Positions 11,611 through 23,500 of a stretch of 64,000 nucleotides of DNA are shown in pieces. The stretch comes from Pyrenula massariospora (lineage: Eukaryota; Ascomycota; Eurotiomycetes; Pyrenulales; Pyrenulaceae), in contig JAGFMI010000003.1 of the NCBI GenBank assembly GCA_021030905.1, positions 930,001 to 994,000 of the forward strand, in the 5' to 3' direction. The notes beneath the pieces were generated by a model. It was not told the DNA's origin. It saw only the letters and a program-made list of their open reading frames with translations, and made no database searches. The position numbers and the translations under genes were made by a program. Numbering within the stretch: position 1 is the stretch's first letter; each line of letters begins with the position of its first letter.

Positions 11611-12142
11611 GGTGAAAGAAGCTCAGGTATAGAGACAGAAAGCACTTGAACTGGCTAAAAAGCGGACAGAGTCTGGGAAGATGGATAAAAAGAGAAGTTT
11701 TAGATTTTTTAGAACAGGATCATACGCCTTTTGAATTGCGTACCAGTATGAATGAACCCTTCGTGAGCACTAATTTCGGCACTCATTTGAAAGCAAATAA
11801 AACCAGTCACAGGAAAAAAGAAATATGAACTCGATCACGAGGACTTCTTCCGCTCAAAATTCAATGACTCTGCCAAAGATTTTGTGGTTCCGCAGTCAGC
11901 CAAGAGGGTCCGCCTGAAGCCTGATGGCACTGGTCTCCGCGCAGCCGTCCGGAAACGGTAAGTCAAACGTAACAGAAACATTGGTTCGGGTCATGACGCC
12001 TTCCACCAGGCGACTCACGCAAACCAATAAAATTTCTTTGCTATCCTTTGCGAAAATTTACTGCTCTGGCTGCTTGGCGAACGATCGGTAACTTTCGCTG
12101 GGAGTTTTGATTCACGCACTTAGACACGTCAATCCTGAAGAC
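11611..12142. other. Intergenic, DUF3602 promoter and MSH4 3' flank
   Basis: About 530 nt between two minus-strand genes. No coding feature or repeat is visible. Confidence 0.5.
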
Positions 12143-15027
12143 CTAGTCCGCATCTCTAGTTTCCGGGCGCAGAGCCACCGATGCACCGCCGAAGCTTTCA
12201 CCATCTTGATCCTCACTTTCAGAAGTATCGATAGAGCCTTCATCTTCGTTGTCAACTTCAGAAGCCTCAGCATTGATTGCTGCCATGCGCACAGTAAATT
12301 CATCCTGGAGACGCTTGAGCCAAGAGCGTAGTGGCTCCCCTCTCAAAGTCCCATTCTTAGCCTGGATCAATTGCTCTCGCAGACTCAAAATGAGCTTTCG
12401 CCTCTTTGCAGTGGCAATAGTTCTGTGATTTCGATGGCGTGCCTCATTGTTCTGGTTTAATGCTTGTGAGACCTCTGTTGCCTTTGCGACCACGTCATGA
12501 GGAAGGCCAACCACTTGGGCAAGAGCAAGGCCATAATATTTCTCTTCTTCATACCCATCTGAAATCTTGTACAGCATCTTCACCTTTGACGCTCGTTCGG
12601 AGAGATTGACCGACAAATGCAGATTCACTACCCCCGTCCGATGGTGAAGAATTTGTGCAAGCTCTCTAAAATGCGTGACGAACCATACCATCGCTCGGCT
12701 ATCGATCAAAGCCTCGGCAATCGCAAGTGCAATGGACAACCCATCCACAGTACTAGTACCTCGACCAAGTTCATCGATGATGACAAGGCTTCGCTGCTCA
12801 ATGTTACGAAGGATGAACGCAACCTCGCGCATCTCAGCAGCAAATGTCGAAACATTTGCTTCCGTGCTATCATCGGAAGCGACTCTTGCGAAAATTTGGT
12901 GCATGATTGGAAAGGACGCGTATTTCGCAGGAACGAAGCATCCAATTTGCACCATCACCGTCATCAGAGCAATCGACCGAATGTAGGTGCTTTTGCCACT
13001 CATATTGCAGCCTGTGATGATTTGAAAGCGCTTCTGCTCGGTTGCGTAGACGTCGTTGGGAACAAATTCATCTAGATGGACCTTCTCATGCACAGGATGG
13101 CGTCCAGCCTTAATAGCCAAAGTGTCTGTTAGCTCAGGCTTCACGTAGTCCCGGGTCGTGACAAGTTGCGCAAATGAAGTAAGCATGTCCAACATAGCGA
13201 TGCCTTCGCTGATCTTGAACAAGGGTTGAATGACACAACGAACTTCGCTGATCAAATCCTGAATGGTGCGGTCGCTCATGTTGATCGCCTCGTTGTGAGC
13301 GTCAGTTATCTTCTGATTTAGCTTCACGAGATCTAGGGTTTGGCACTCGATGTATGCTTTCTTCCGGAAGACGTTGATGAAGACATCTGGTATTTCTCGC
13401 TCCTCCAGTTCGGCAATTGCTATTCGGATATAGTATTGGCGCGGCGTTTCAAATTTCAGATCGAGAACAATGCTGTGCTGATCTTGACCTTGTTAGCATT
13501 GCTCAAGAGAATGGCGAATGGCATCCCTCACCACTCAAATTAGCAACGAGCGAAAATGCATCTTCATTTGCTTCTTTGTACGTCTGCCGGGCGACATCAA
13601 GGAACCCGTTCACACCCGCCTTTGGCATAGTCAGTCTTGAAACTCAGTCTTAGGCCTAGCCCTGAACCTTTATGGCGTAAGTCCGCTGGTTACGCAGCTC
13701 CAGTGGCTGTGTAGAATAGGCGACATCTTCATTCATTGTAGCCGAGATGAGCTCGTGAACACGTCGATAGTTTGAGGGGTTGCAGAGCTTGTTGAGCATT
13801 AGCTATCGAAAACACTCGGTGCAGACTTTTCAAAGTGTACTTGACATATGCGAGCAAGATCCTGACTTGTAGCACCAGCCAGCGCTTGCCACACAGGTTT
13901 GATTGAATCGACGAAAGTCTTCAGCATTACAACATGATTGATGCATTGCTCCGAATACTGAAAATCCATCTTCGCTGGAGTAATGACCATCTAGGACTAT
14001 GAGTCACAATATATCGGTATTTTCACAGGGCTTTCTTACGGACGCAAGAGACCGGTCGGTGTCAACAAATTGTTTCAAAGCTGCTAGCTATCAGCGACGT
14101 TGCACACAGCTTTAAAGGCCAGCATGTACCTGTTCTGACGCCGTAAAACATTTCCTCCTTCCTAGCAAGTTCCTCGAGTGCGTTGAATCGTTCCTCGAGT
14201 TTGTGTTTGTCCGTCGAAGGCTGCAGGATGTTGCTCCTGAGCATTCTCGCTCCCATGGGGGTAAGAGTCTCGTTTAGAAGGCCAAACAAACAGTCCGGAG
14301 ACTTCGGGTTCTGCAAATTCTGGATCAGCTCTAGAGATGCAATTGTCGACAAGTCAATCATCATAGATCCCTCAGACGGCTCGAACTTGATACGGATCGA
14401 CTGATAGTTGAAACGCATTTCCAAAGCAAGCTGTACATACTTCATAACCTGCTATTATCAGTATCAAAGAAAAGTCTAGGTTTTGCGACATACTGCGCTG
14501 AAGCAGCACGCAGCAAAATAGTTTCCAGAAAGCGAGACCTTCAATGACTCCAGGTCTTCTGGGAAAGCTAGTTGCTGAACAAAATCATGGCCGGTGCTCT
14601 CCGACCAGTATTTACGGTCAATGGCAGTGATCATTACCTCGCCATCCTCTCTACGGACATTTTCGGAGATGATAGAAAGAAACTTCGAATCAGCAGAAGT
14701 AGAAGAGTAAAGAATCTCTGTGGGATTAAAGACTTTGATCTTGTGAATGGTCCGCACATAGGTCTGGCTGTCGCAGATCTGGGATAAGACAGCTTCACAC
14801 GTGGAAATGTTAACGAAAGCAAGGCCGACAATAGGAGAAATCCCGCGAGATTCGGCAATTGCACAAATGATATCTTGAAGTCCCGTCAAAGATGTAGCCG
14901 TTGTACCTGGGCGACGGCTGGTTCTAGCTCGTCCATTACTTTGTCCTTTGGAAGTCATCGTTATTGGACGACAGGATTCAGTGGTCATGGTGCGCGAAGA
15001 GACAGGATGTCTGTCAGCGCCTGACAT
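12143..15027 (-). CDS. MSH4: MutS homologue 4 (meiotic crossover factor)
   Basis: MutS-family ATPase that pairs with Msh5 to stabilise recombination intermediates in meiotic prophase. Seven exons: 14494-15027, 14130-14448, 14040-14080, 13841-13990, 13668-13787, 13532-13619 and 12143-13488. Together they encode about 865 aa in one frame. There is no mismatch-binding domain I, as expected for Msh4. Residues about 55-180 form the MutS II connector (GLQDIICAIAESRG, GLAFVNISTCEAVLSQICD). The clamp/lever region includes GLLNETLTPMGARMLRSNIL. The ATPase domain has Walker A GCNMSGKST (about 577-585), Walker B VIIDELGRGTSTVDG and the FVTHFREL switch. An acidic tail closes the protein. Start at MSGADR; an in-frame ATG 15 nt upstream (MFKFK) is possible. 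The intron at 13788-13840 could use an acceptor 15 nt earlier. No disabling mutation is seen. Confidence 0.95.
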
Positions 15028-15352
15028 CTTGAATTTGAACACACAGCGATTTACATGTTACCGGGAGGTAGTGAATTGAAGAAAGGCGAAGAGAATTACC
15101 GCGACGCGTCGCTGCGCTAAACTAAATAGGGCGTGGAACTCATATTTCCCGACGAGGGCAGGTTCTCCGATCCCCCGGGCTTACAAGTGTACGATGCAGA
15201 CTATCGGGATTTTGACAGAGACCGCGTAACCCTTGTCAGCTGCAAGAAAAATTGTACAATTTGCAATATTCAAATTTACAGCCCAATCTAAGTATTAAAC
15301 TGCGTGGATCCTCGTACTGCACAACGACTTAGGCTACATCGTGGTCATTATT
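15028..15352. other. Intergenic, MSH4 promoter
   Basis: About 325 nt between MSH4 and the reductase gene, both on the minus strand. It contains GACGCGTCGC at about 15102-15111; because MluI-box-like ACGCGT motifs are common, no regulatory claim is made. Confidence 0.4.
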
Positions 15353-16459
15353 TCAAAGCGTCACCACCAACTTGGATGCAGAAACCCCTTTCTTCAGTAT
15401 TTCAAGGGCTCCTTGGATAGATTCAAGACCATTCCCAACCACTCGTGCCTCAGGAGCGGGAGTGAACGTTCCTTGGGCTAGTGCGTCGCCAAGATAATCC
15501 TCGTAGACAGCTTTCCCCACACCATTAGCATAGAGCGTCGAGCCGAAGATGAAATTGTAGCGAATACCGTGTAAATGGGCTTTGAACCAGATTCTCATTA
15601 GCCCAGACAAGTATGTGATCGCTGTGTTGAGCAACACGAAACGTTGCGGCAGAGGATCGGGAGTTGGGTAAGTCGCCTGAGACAGGACCTTGTCGCCCTT
15701 GCATTGACGAAGAACTTCGAGACAAGCTTCCGCTGAGCCAGATCCTACAGACAATGCACCACCAACTGTCTTTCCTGAGAGAGCACTAACAATGTCTCGT
15801 ACGACTGTCGGGGACCTGTAGTCGAATGCCTCGCTAGCACCGAGACGTTTAACGTACTCATGGTTCTTTGGTGAGGCGGTGGTAATAACCTCGTATCCGG
15901 CTGCACGGGCGAGTTGGATGGCGTTGCAGCCCACGCTTGTGGAGCCGCCCCAAATTAGTACGGTCTTGCCAGTTCGTTCTGGGTGCAAAGACGGATAATG
16001 GAGGCCGAGGCCTTCCTTTTCGAATAAACCGCAAGCAGCCGTGGAAAGACCAAGTGGTATCACAGATGCCTGCTCATATGACAGACTGTCCGGAATAGGC
16101 GAAGCCATATGGGCAAGGATGACAGTGTACTTTTGAAAGCCACCCTCGGTCGCACTGTTGCGCCTCTTGTCCACACCGGTCGAAAAGCCCACGACGCGGT
16201 CTCCAGCCTTGAAGCGAGACACTTCGGAACCGACTTGTACGACTTTTCCCGCGACATCGGTGCCCAATATGAAAGGATATTTGACCCACGGGTACATCAT
16301 ACTGCCCATTGTCTGCTTGATATGGTCGGCAGGGTTGATAGCAACTGCGCTATTCTCGATAACTATTTCGTCGGAGCGAGGCGGAGTGTAAGGCGCCGAC
16401 CTGACAACGAAGCTGGTTGCTTTGGCTCCAACGAGCCATGCTGCTGTATTTGTAGGCAT
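15353..16459 (-). CDS. Medium-chain reductase/zinc-independent oxidoreductase (trans-enoyl reductase type)
   Basis: NAD(P)H-dependent oxidoreductase of the MDR superfamily, intronless, 368 aa. The N-terminal GroES-like domain reads AINPADHIKQT, PFILGTDVAGKVVQVGSEV, FKAGDRVVGFS; it lacks the GHE catalytic-zinc signature of alcohol dehydrogenases. The Rossmann fold shows GKTVLIWGGSTSVGCNAIQL and AAGYEVITTASPKN. The architecture matches fungal stand-alone enoyl reductases and related zinc-binding-dehydrogenase-like proteins such as those near polyketide clusters. No polyketide synthase or other biosynthetic gene lies in the window, so a cluster role is unlikely here. Substrate unknown. The full family length is present and no defects are seen. 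Confidence 0.85.
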   Translation of the reverse strand: MPTNTAAWLVGAKATSFVVRSAPYTPPRSDEIVIENSAVAINPADHIKQTMGSMMYPWVKYPFILGTDVAGKVVQVGSEVSRFKAGDRVVGFSTGVDKRRNSATEGGFQKYTVILAHMASPIPDSLSYEQASVIPLGLSTAACGLFEKEGLGLHYPSLHPERTGKTVLIWGGSTSVGCNAIQLARAAGYEVITTASPKNHEYVKRLGASEAFDYRSPTVVRDIVSALSGKTVGGALSVGSGSAEACLEVLRQCKGDKVLSQATYPTPDPLPQRFVLLNTAITYLSGLMRIWFKAHLHGIRYNFIFGSTLYANGVGKAVYEDYLGDALAQGTFTPAPEARVVGNGLESIQGALEILKKGVSASKLVVTL

Positions 16460-17240
16460 ACGCGTTTAAGATTATGCGCAATTGACCGGAGCAAAGAGGT
16501 TATGTTCTGCTGTAAAAGATGACTGTCGCGAGGTGGAAACAGGACGGCGCTATGGAAACCAGTATGTGCGGCGATGAAAAAGATCCATTTGGAAAAAAGG
16601 CATAATTTATCTGGAATGAGCGCGGATATTTATGTCTTGACTTTATGTGCCTGGTGAAAATAATATCGTCATCGTTTCCAACAATGACTTAGGGCTTGCT
16701 GGTTGAATAAAGCGGCTTTGAATGTTGAACCGAGACTCTCCTGCCTGAATCATGTTCGCGATGTTGGTGCTCCCCTGTCGTGGTCCTGGCCAGATCTCGC
16801 CGAGCATTTTTGCAAGATCCTGACGTTTCCATCGTTCATTTGGAATCGTGAAGTTACTCTTACGGGCTTAAGGCTCTCCAAGAGTTGCAGACAATTGTAC
16901 CGGAGCGAGTCGACAATCTACCCGAGAGAGAGACTGTTGGTTGGACGGTCAGAGTAAGTGTCCCGACGAACGGAGGATCGGAGGGTCGGAGGGTCGGAGG
17001 GTCGGCCGATAAAACGAGACTTAAAGACGAGGAGGAGCAGCAATGACTATGTCTCATTTAGTGTCAAAGTACCTTTGACAAAGCCTTTCTATCTTGAAGT
17101 TGGGCTAAATTATTTAACTAACCACCTTGATTCCACCGTGTTACCATACTCAAATTGAACGATATAGAGAGACATGTGTCTTCCGTCAATCTCTACCATA
17201 ATGTCGTGCTGATAAAGCCTATTGCGACAAGACATAACTG
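16460..17240. other. Intergenic with a short 8-bp tandem repeat
   Basis: About 780 nt without a supportable gene. It contains four tandem copies of an 8-bp unit (cggagggt, the first copy cggaggat) at 16971-17002. Confidence 0.5.
16971..17002. repeat. 8-bp microsatellite, four copies
   Basis: Unit cggagggt repeated four times head to tail, the first copy with one change. Confidence 0.85.
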
Positions 17241-17858
17241 ATGCACATTACTGGTGTCGTGGCTGAACGGAAGGTCCTAGTAATGCCAGACGAGACAGAA
17301 CACTCAGTGCTACTTGAATCTCTCTATACCGTCATCATCGGTGACGACTTCCAGCAATTTAAACTCCTCCACTAGCAGATTCGTCGCCTCCCGTCTGACA
17401 TATTCGATGAAAAAGCCATACAGCAAGTCTCACGGGAGGCCAAAGATGAAAACAGGACCTGGATTTCTACATCCATCGAGCAACAACATCCGTTCTGCTA
17501 CAATCCCTCCGCAGCTTTTTCCGAGCTCGTAGTCCTGCACGATGGCATCTTGGACGAAGACTGGGACGAGGAGCATGCTTTAGAGGCCCCTGAGCTGATG
17601 GCAAGGAGAGGCTTAGACCCCAAAGTCAAGCTTGAAACAGGGAGATTCATTGGAATTAATCCGCTGCAGGAAGCTCCTCTCAACTTTTTCTCTCTTTCTC
17701 TCTCATGTTTCATCTCAATTAATCTTCTTGTTGCATGGGATTACCCCCCTAACCCGCGGCACCAAGTCCATTACAGAGCCTGGCACAGATCTCACAATTT
17801 CCACAGCTACCCCATCCACCGACCATCATTCACCTTCCTCCTGCTCTCCCATAGCTAA
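17241..17858 (+). pseudogene. Unknown ORF broken by one in-frame stop
   Basis: From ATG 17241 the frame reads a protein-like sequence (HITGVVAERKVLVMPDETEH, LLESLYTVIIGDDFQQFKLL) to a TAG at 17373-17375. It continues in the same frame for a further 160 codons with similar character (IRRLPSDIFDEKAIQQVSRE, NPSAAFSELVVLHDGIL, ELMARRGLDPKVKLETGRF). The stop may replace a CAG codon, since the surrounding text would then read through. The 3' end dissolves into low-complexity Ser/Leu sequence. Family not recognised. Either a pseudogene, or a gene with an intron I could not place. Confidence 0.4.
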
Positions 17859-17879
17859 AACCCAAACAAGCGCTACCCC

Positions 17880-18300
17880 TCCGGCCGCGACCCTCTCACC
17901 GAACCAATCCACGCCGTCTACCTCGCCTGCCGTTCACACCTCCAAAACCGGCCTCACCAGCGCCGTCATCCGCACCACAACCACGTCTCTTTGCGCCATC
18001 GCCGTCCTCCTCTCCAATCCATCCAAACCTTTCCACCTCAACCGCCTGACACCGCCGCCCCCCAAAGCCGAGCCCTCCACGGCCATCATCTCCCTCCCCC
18101 TCAACCACGGGCTTCGACGTCAACGCGCGCTTAGAGCGATACGAACCCAAGAGCGTGTCGAGACAGCGGCGCTGCACGCGGCGGCGGAGATTAGCCGGGT
18201 CGGGAATGTCGACTTGCTGTTGCAGCGGGGGAGCCGATCAGCGGGGGAGCCGATCGGCGGCGAGGGATTTCCTGGGCACGACGGTGGGGAGGCCGTGGCT
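17880..18300 (+). pseudogene. Frameshifted ankyrin-repeat relic
   Basis: Ankyrin-like pieces appear alternately in different plus-strand frames. One frame gives DPLTEPIHAVYLACRS (about 17889-17936). Another gives STAIISLPLNHG (about 18080-18112). A third continues it with GFDVNARLERYEPKS. The second frame then returns with ETAALHAAAEISRVGNVDLL and LQRG (about 18158-18228). Joined in order, these resemble ankyrin helices (LLxHGxDVNA, TALHAAAE, GNVDLLLQRGA), but at least two frameshifts separate them, so the gene is dead. It lies about 2.2 kb upstream of the intact Clr5-ankyrin gene and may be a decayed relative. Confidence 0.5.
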
Positions 18301-18589
18301 GCGAAAAAGGAGCGGGGGAGATGGTGAAAGGGTGGGGCAAGGGGGCCTGGGGGCACGAGTGAAGAGGAGTGATCTGATCAAGATGTGGACGGGAAGAATC
18401 GAATATCTCCATTTAAAATTTATTGGGTATGTGCCTTGGACAGTTGTCACATTACTTCCCGAAAAAAAAAAGGTAGACATCTCTTAGCGCACGAAAAGCA
18501 GCAAAGGGTACTTTCCTATCGATCACGAAACGACACCAAGACAATAATCCGCATCCGCCCACTAGTCGTTGGAGTAATTCTTCCCATCC

Positions 18590-19795
18590 GGTCCTAATAT
18601 AGACTTCCAAGGTACGGCTGCGCCGTCGTGATGCCATTTCCCCGCGCAAAACTGGCTTACGTATCACCTTTCTGCGCCACGGCATATTGTCACAATTGCT
18701 ATCGATACCCGATCGCTTTAGACCCGGAGCGGTGACGGTAGCCCGAGCCACTAACGGCATACTCGTTGGTGATGATGACCCGGATACGCCGATGCAGCAG
18801 TGCTCGCCGGTCTAGAATTCGGCTGAGCAGCAGGCTCCGTTCGGACAGAGGATCGCGTTCCAGGTGTACAAGTCGTTGGCTTTGAGGGAGAAGTGTTGGA
18901 TGAAGCCGTAGCAGGTGCTTCTGGATGCGGGAGTGGTATATTTGTTGTAGGCTGATGCGATGCTGCTCTGCGTTGGGCCTGGTGCTGCTAGTGAGGTTGT
19001 GGTTACGTGGCCGGTAAGGACAATGCGATAGTAGTGGTCGAGCTTGAAGGTATCGGGGTAATTATTGCCCATGGGGCCGGGCTAAGTGTTCCAGGCGTAC
19101 AGCTCTGCTTGGGTGGTGCTGTGGTTTTGGGCGGATTTGTTCAGGGAAGCAGGGTATCAGCAATCCGTTGAAAGATGACGGGGGTGATGGTGTGTGTTTA
19201 CAGCAGTAGTCAGAAGGATTAGCAATGGTACAGTTGTCGCAATTGGAAACGATGCCAGACTGCGTGTGCGAAGAGATAGGATTTCCGGAAATGATCCGTG
19301 TGGGAGACGTGGTTGTACCGTTTGGCGCAGTGGTCAGTCCCGCGCCTCCTTGCAAACTTGATGCTGCGCTACCGTATGGGCCTAGGGGAGCAGGTGGGAA
19401 AGAGTAGATGCCTGCTAGAGCATCGGCACAGACGTACTGACCTACAGTTACATCATCGCAGAGGCCGAGTATGTTGGGATTCCAGTAAAGGAACTGCGTC
19501 GTTGTCAAGTTGGACAAGTTTGGGGGTGATGGTTGCAGCTAATGAGTCGCTGGCATTCAGTTAGTCAGTATTTTGCAGAGAGCCGAAGTATTTGTTACCA
19601 TGTCGAGTTTGGTAGGACAACAGCTAGGGTGCAGGGTCCTGGCAGGTAGATGGCAAATGATGGAAGACCACAGTCGTCGCTCGCGGTACTGAACTGGAGA
19701 TCACGAGTCGTGACATTACATTGTTCACACAATGCATCGGATCTAGAGCCGCTCGCCATCAGCGTGGTAGTTACAGTTGCAGTCGCGATCGCCCT
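18590..19795 (-). pseudogene. Multi-LysM domain protein pseudogene
   Basis: Remains of a secreted-type protein with several LysM (chitin/peptidoglycan-binding) domains. In order on the minus strand there is an N-terminal Cys-containing region (DALCEQCNVTTRDLQF, GLPSFAIYLPGPC). After a probable intron comes FLYWNPNILGLCDDVTVGQY. Three LysM blocks follow: RIADTLLP with TTQAELYAWNT (about 19.07-19.17 kb), TCYGFIQHFSLKANDLYTWN with CSAEF (about 18.8-18.94 kb), and QYAVAQKGDT with ASFARGNGITTAQ (about 18.60-18.69 kb). Linkers of the type APGPTQSSIAS and SGIDSNCDN match fungal LysM proteins. Frame changes and stops (after YAWNT, CSAEF and KGDT) break it repeatedly, so no full-length product can be made. 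The edges are approximate. Confidence 0.75.
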
Positions 19796-20501
19796 TCAAC
19801 CACTTGCCCTCCCGGACATGTTATTGTCTCTTTGGTGGGATGCAGTAGGGTCAAATAAGGTAGTTGGTGGTTGGTTTTGGAAGCAGTGTATACTTGCAGA
19901 GTGCGAGTGTAGAGGTCCGAGAGCGTCTTTGCGCAGACTGCCGGGCCATTGTCCCTCAGCTTGTCTGTTTTACAACTTTCCAATGTTGATTCAGTCTCTT
20001 TAGCTCGTCTGTTGGCGAAGTTGGAGAGGGGTGGAAATACGGGCTAGTACTGGCGTTACCGTTCAGACCGAGGGTTCGCAGACGCACATTTGTTCCCGCC
20101 TTACGATACAGAAAGACGACAGTGGGGATGAGCCGCAAAAAGAAATGTGCGCCTTGCCAGAATTCTGGCAAGGCGCACAATCTCCGAGGCTCTTGTGACA
20201 CCAAAATCCCTTCCAAGAACTGGACGCCGCACGGAAGACCGCCAAAAGCCCTGACGCCTAATCTACCATCTCATGTATGCTCGACTGTCATTGGATTAAT
20301 AAAGTGGTGACAGTCTAATAAGTAGACGATCTTGCTCCGGCCTGATTGCCCTCCCGGTCCTCCTCGCTCTAACCTTTGGAAAATTTGCCTAAAAAGTGTG
20401 GCGATCTAATGTCGGCTCGTGGATTTTTTTTAATAAGTGACTGTACAGCGTAGAACGTGAATACTCCTTTGCCCGTCTCTATACTAGAGTGGGATGAACG
20501 A
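19796..20501. other. Intergenic, with a perfect palindrome
   Basis: About 700 nt between the LysM pseudogene and the Clr5-ankyrin gene. The only notable feature is the 34-bp palindrome at 20146-20179. Confidence 0.5.
20146..20179. repeat. 34-bp perfect palindrome
   Basis: The half-site TGTGCGCCTTGCCAGAA is followed immediately by its exact reverse complement, with no spacer. It is centred between 20162 and 20163 on an AATT core. Symmetry is lost just outside (A opposite A). Confidence 0.95.
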
Positions 20502-23500
20502 ATGGCACCGCCAGCGAAGATATCGGATGCCGAGTGGCAGATGCATGAAGCAACTATCCGCCACCTATACATCAACAAGAATATGACATTGACAAACCTC
20601 ATGCATGAAATGTCTTCATCGCATAACTTTACTGCAACGTAAGTCTCTGTCTAATCTAGGTTTACCGACTCATCTGGCTTGATAGAAAGTACCAGTACAC
20701 CGCGAAGCTCAAGTCCTGGAAATTGCAGAAATATTCGTCTCGCGAGTGTTGGAGTGGCATCAATGAGAGCTTAAAGAGAAGGCGCCTTGACGTGTCGGAC
20801 GCAAGCGTATATTACGAAGGCTGCTTGATACCGCAGAAGAAGTTGAAGAAGGAACTTCAAAGATACGCACACCGGGCGGAATTTCCTGCTAACGGTAATC
20901 ATCTACCAATGCCTTTTGGCAATTACTTACTAACGAAACGTGAGATGCTGCTACCCCAGCTACACCCGAGGGAATCACGGTCCGACCCGCGATCGAGCAA
21001 GACCAGATGATACAATGCTCAACTCCGCGAAAGCTATCAATTTCCCTCTTATGGCATGAGCTTCTTGACTCATGGAGTCTGACTTGCCTTTCGCCAATAC
21101 AATATCAAGCGACCAGGCTCACATTACCGCTCCTCCAAACATCTACCCCTGTCTCGCCCTCCTTGCATTCACCAATTTATGATTTCGATTTCTTCAGTAG
21201 CACCTTGTCACCTGGACCATGGGATCAGTTTATGGCACCAACTTCCCCAGGCACGGCCCTCACCAATTTCTATGAAAAAGATAAAGACACCGTCACTTTA
21301 GCACCTCTACTAAATGAGGTCACAAGATTTCTCGGACCTCAAGCCCCTAGATCAGGCAACAACGTTAAGAAGACGCTGGAAAGGCACCTTCTACCGTTTG
21401 TGATCGAGAGACAGCCCGATGAGACACAGCGCTCCGTACGGGAATTAATTGATAGCAAATCATCAGCCTCGATGTGTATCCTAACGTCTTATATGGCATT
21501 GCTGATCTCGAATGATCTAATTAAGGATGGTGCAGTCGAAGCTTTCGTTACTAAAGTGGAGGAGCTACATGAGCTAGTCATTTTTGAATATCTAGTCGCA
21601 TACGGGCAAACTTCTGCAAAGTCTATCGCTACCCGAATTCTCCACGCTGCTGTTCACACCAACTCAAAGAATTTGTTAAACAAAGCATTAAGAAGTGGTG
21701 CCGATAAGGAATTCCCATCCACAGGCAGCGAGAGCGTGACTTTACTCCAAAAGGCACTCATGTCACATAGAGTCGAAATGGCACAAAATCTTATTAATGC
21801 TGGAGCAAATGTCAACGTAGGAGTCACAGCCAGATACAACAAGGACACTTGTACGAACAGTAATTATCACCCTACAAGTTTTCCCTGTACTTGCAAGATG
21901 AGAGGCTCGAAGTCCCCAGTCGTGCTCGCAGCCCAATCCGAAGCGTGCGTCAACCTCATTCCAGAACTCCTTGGCAAAGGCGCCGCTATACCAGATGGTT
22001 ATCCGGTCCTTATCCAAGCCATCACCTGTTTTGCATCTGTGGACACTGTGTCCTGCCTTGTTAACGCTGGAGCAGACATCAATCAGTGCACTTTGGTGGA
22101 TTCCTGTAAAGAGGTAAATCCACTTTCGGCTGCCGCGCGCAGAGACCCAAGAGTTGTTCGACTGCTCCTAGAAGCTGGTGCCAGTCCGAATGGAGCCCTA
22201 ATGACAGAACACTTCAAAACAATCGCGCCATACGATTCCTGGGACAGACGATTCGACTCCCCCCTTCTCAGCACTCTGGACAGCACCTTTCACGATGAAG
22301 CCAATCGTGCAGACGTTTGTAGACTTCTACTCACGTTCGGCGCTGATCCCAATACTTCGGTTTTGGACATTGCTAAAGCGCAGAAGCCATGGCTCGATTC
22401 AGACGAGGGTGACCCCTTCTATGACCCCGTATATGGGGGTAAATACTGGCGTGATTCTCAACTTTTCTTGTATCCTTTACAAGCTGCAGCTCGGATTGAC
22501 AATGGCATTGAGCTTATTGAGCTCCTACTTCAGCATCAAGCCTCCATAAACTCAGTGTATGGCACCCCTGCATTGACTGTCGCTACTTCGCGTTCTAACT
22601 TCGAAGTGGTCCGCCTTCTATTGAGTCGGGGTGCGGATCCTAACGGCCTTAGCAGGCACTCTTATTCTCCATCTGCGCTTCAAGCAGCTGTGAAATGTGG
22701 AAATATAAAACTCATCGACCTACTGCTAGAGTTCGGCGCAGATATTAACAGGTGCTCGGTTTCACATGGGGGACGAACACCGTTGCAATGCGCTGCGGAA
22801 ATGGGTAACGAGCAAGTCATTGAGCATTTGCTCAACCATGGAGCATCTATGCTATCTCCACCAGCGGCAGCTGAGGGAATTTCTGTGCTTCAGGGGTTTG
22901 TTCAAAGCGGACTTCGTGGATATATCTCAAAAGCGCTGGATGCAGGAGCAGATCCGAATGTGGATCCCGACAATCTCAGCTCACCGCTCGTCACAGCAGT
23001 TGTGAAACACGATATAGAATCACTCCGTTTACTACTCACCGCCGGCGCAAAAGTAGATAAGTACGCAAAAGTACTTGATGTGTATGATCTTCCAAAAGAG
23101 ATTCACTACTCCCTGGGGGTAGAGGGCTCCCTATATGCAGACGACGTAATATTGTCGCCAATCCAGTGGGCAGCGGTCTTAAATTATGTAGACGTCGCCG
23201 AAATTCTCTGCGAAGCTGGTGCAAATGTCAACCTGCCGCCTCATGACACAAATGGTGATATGGCTTTGCACTTGGCTGTGCGTTGCCTAAATTGGGGAAT
23301 GGTGAAGTTTCTAATAGCTCAAAAGGCAGAGGTTAATGCATATTCGGAATCTAGCACTCCATTGTTTGCTGCCATTGATAGTCGTCGAGTTTCAATGGTA
23401 CTATGGCTTCTGCGTCATGGTGCAGATCCCAATCAGCCATGCCTCGAGACCTTGAGTAACCCAATCTCTCATAGTCCGCTAGAGCGAGCGTGTGCTCATA

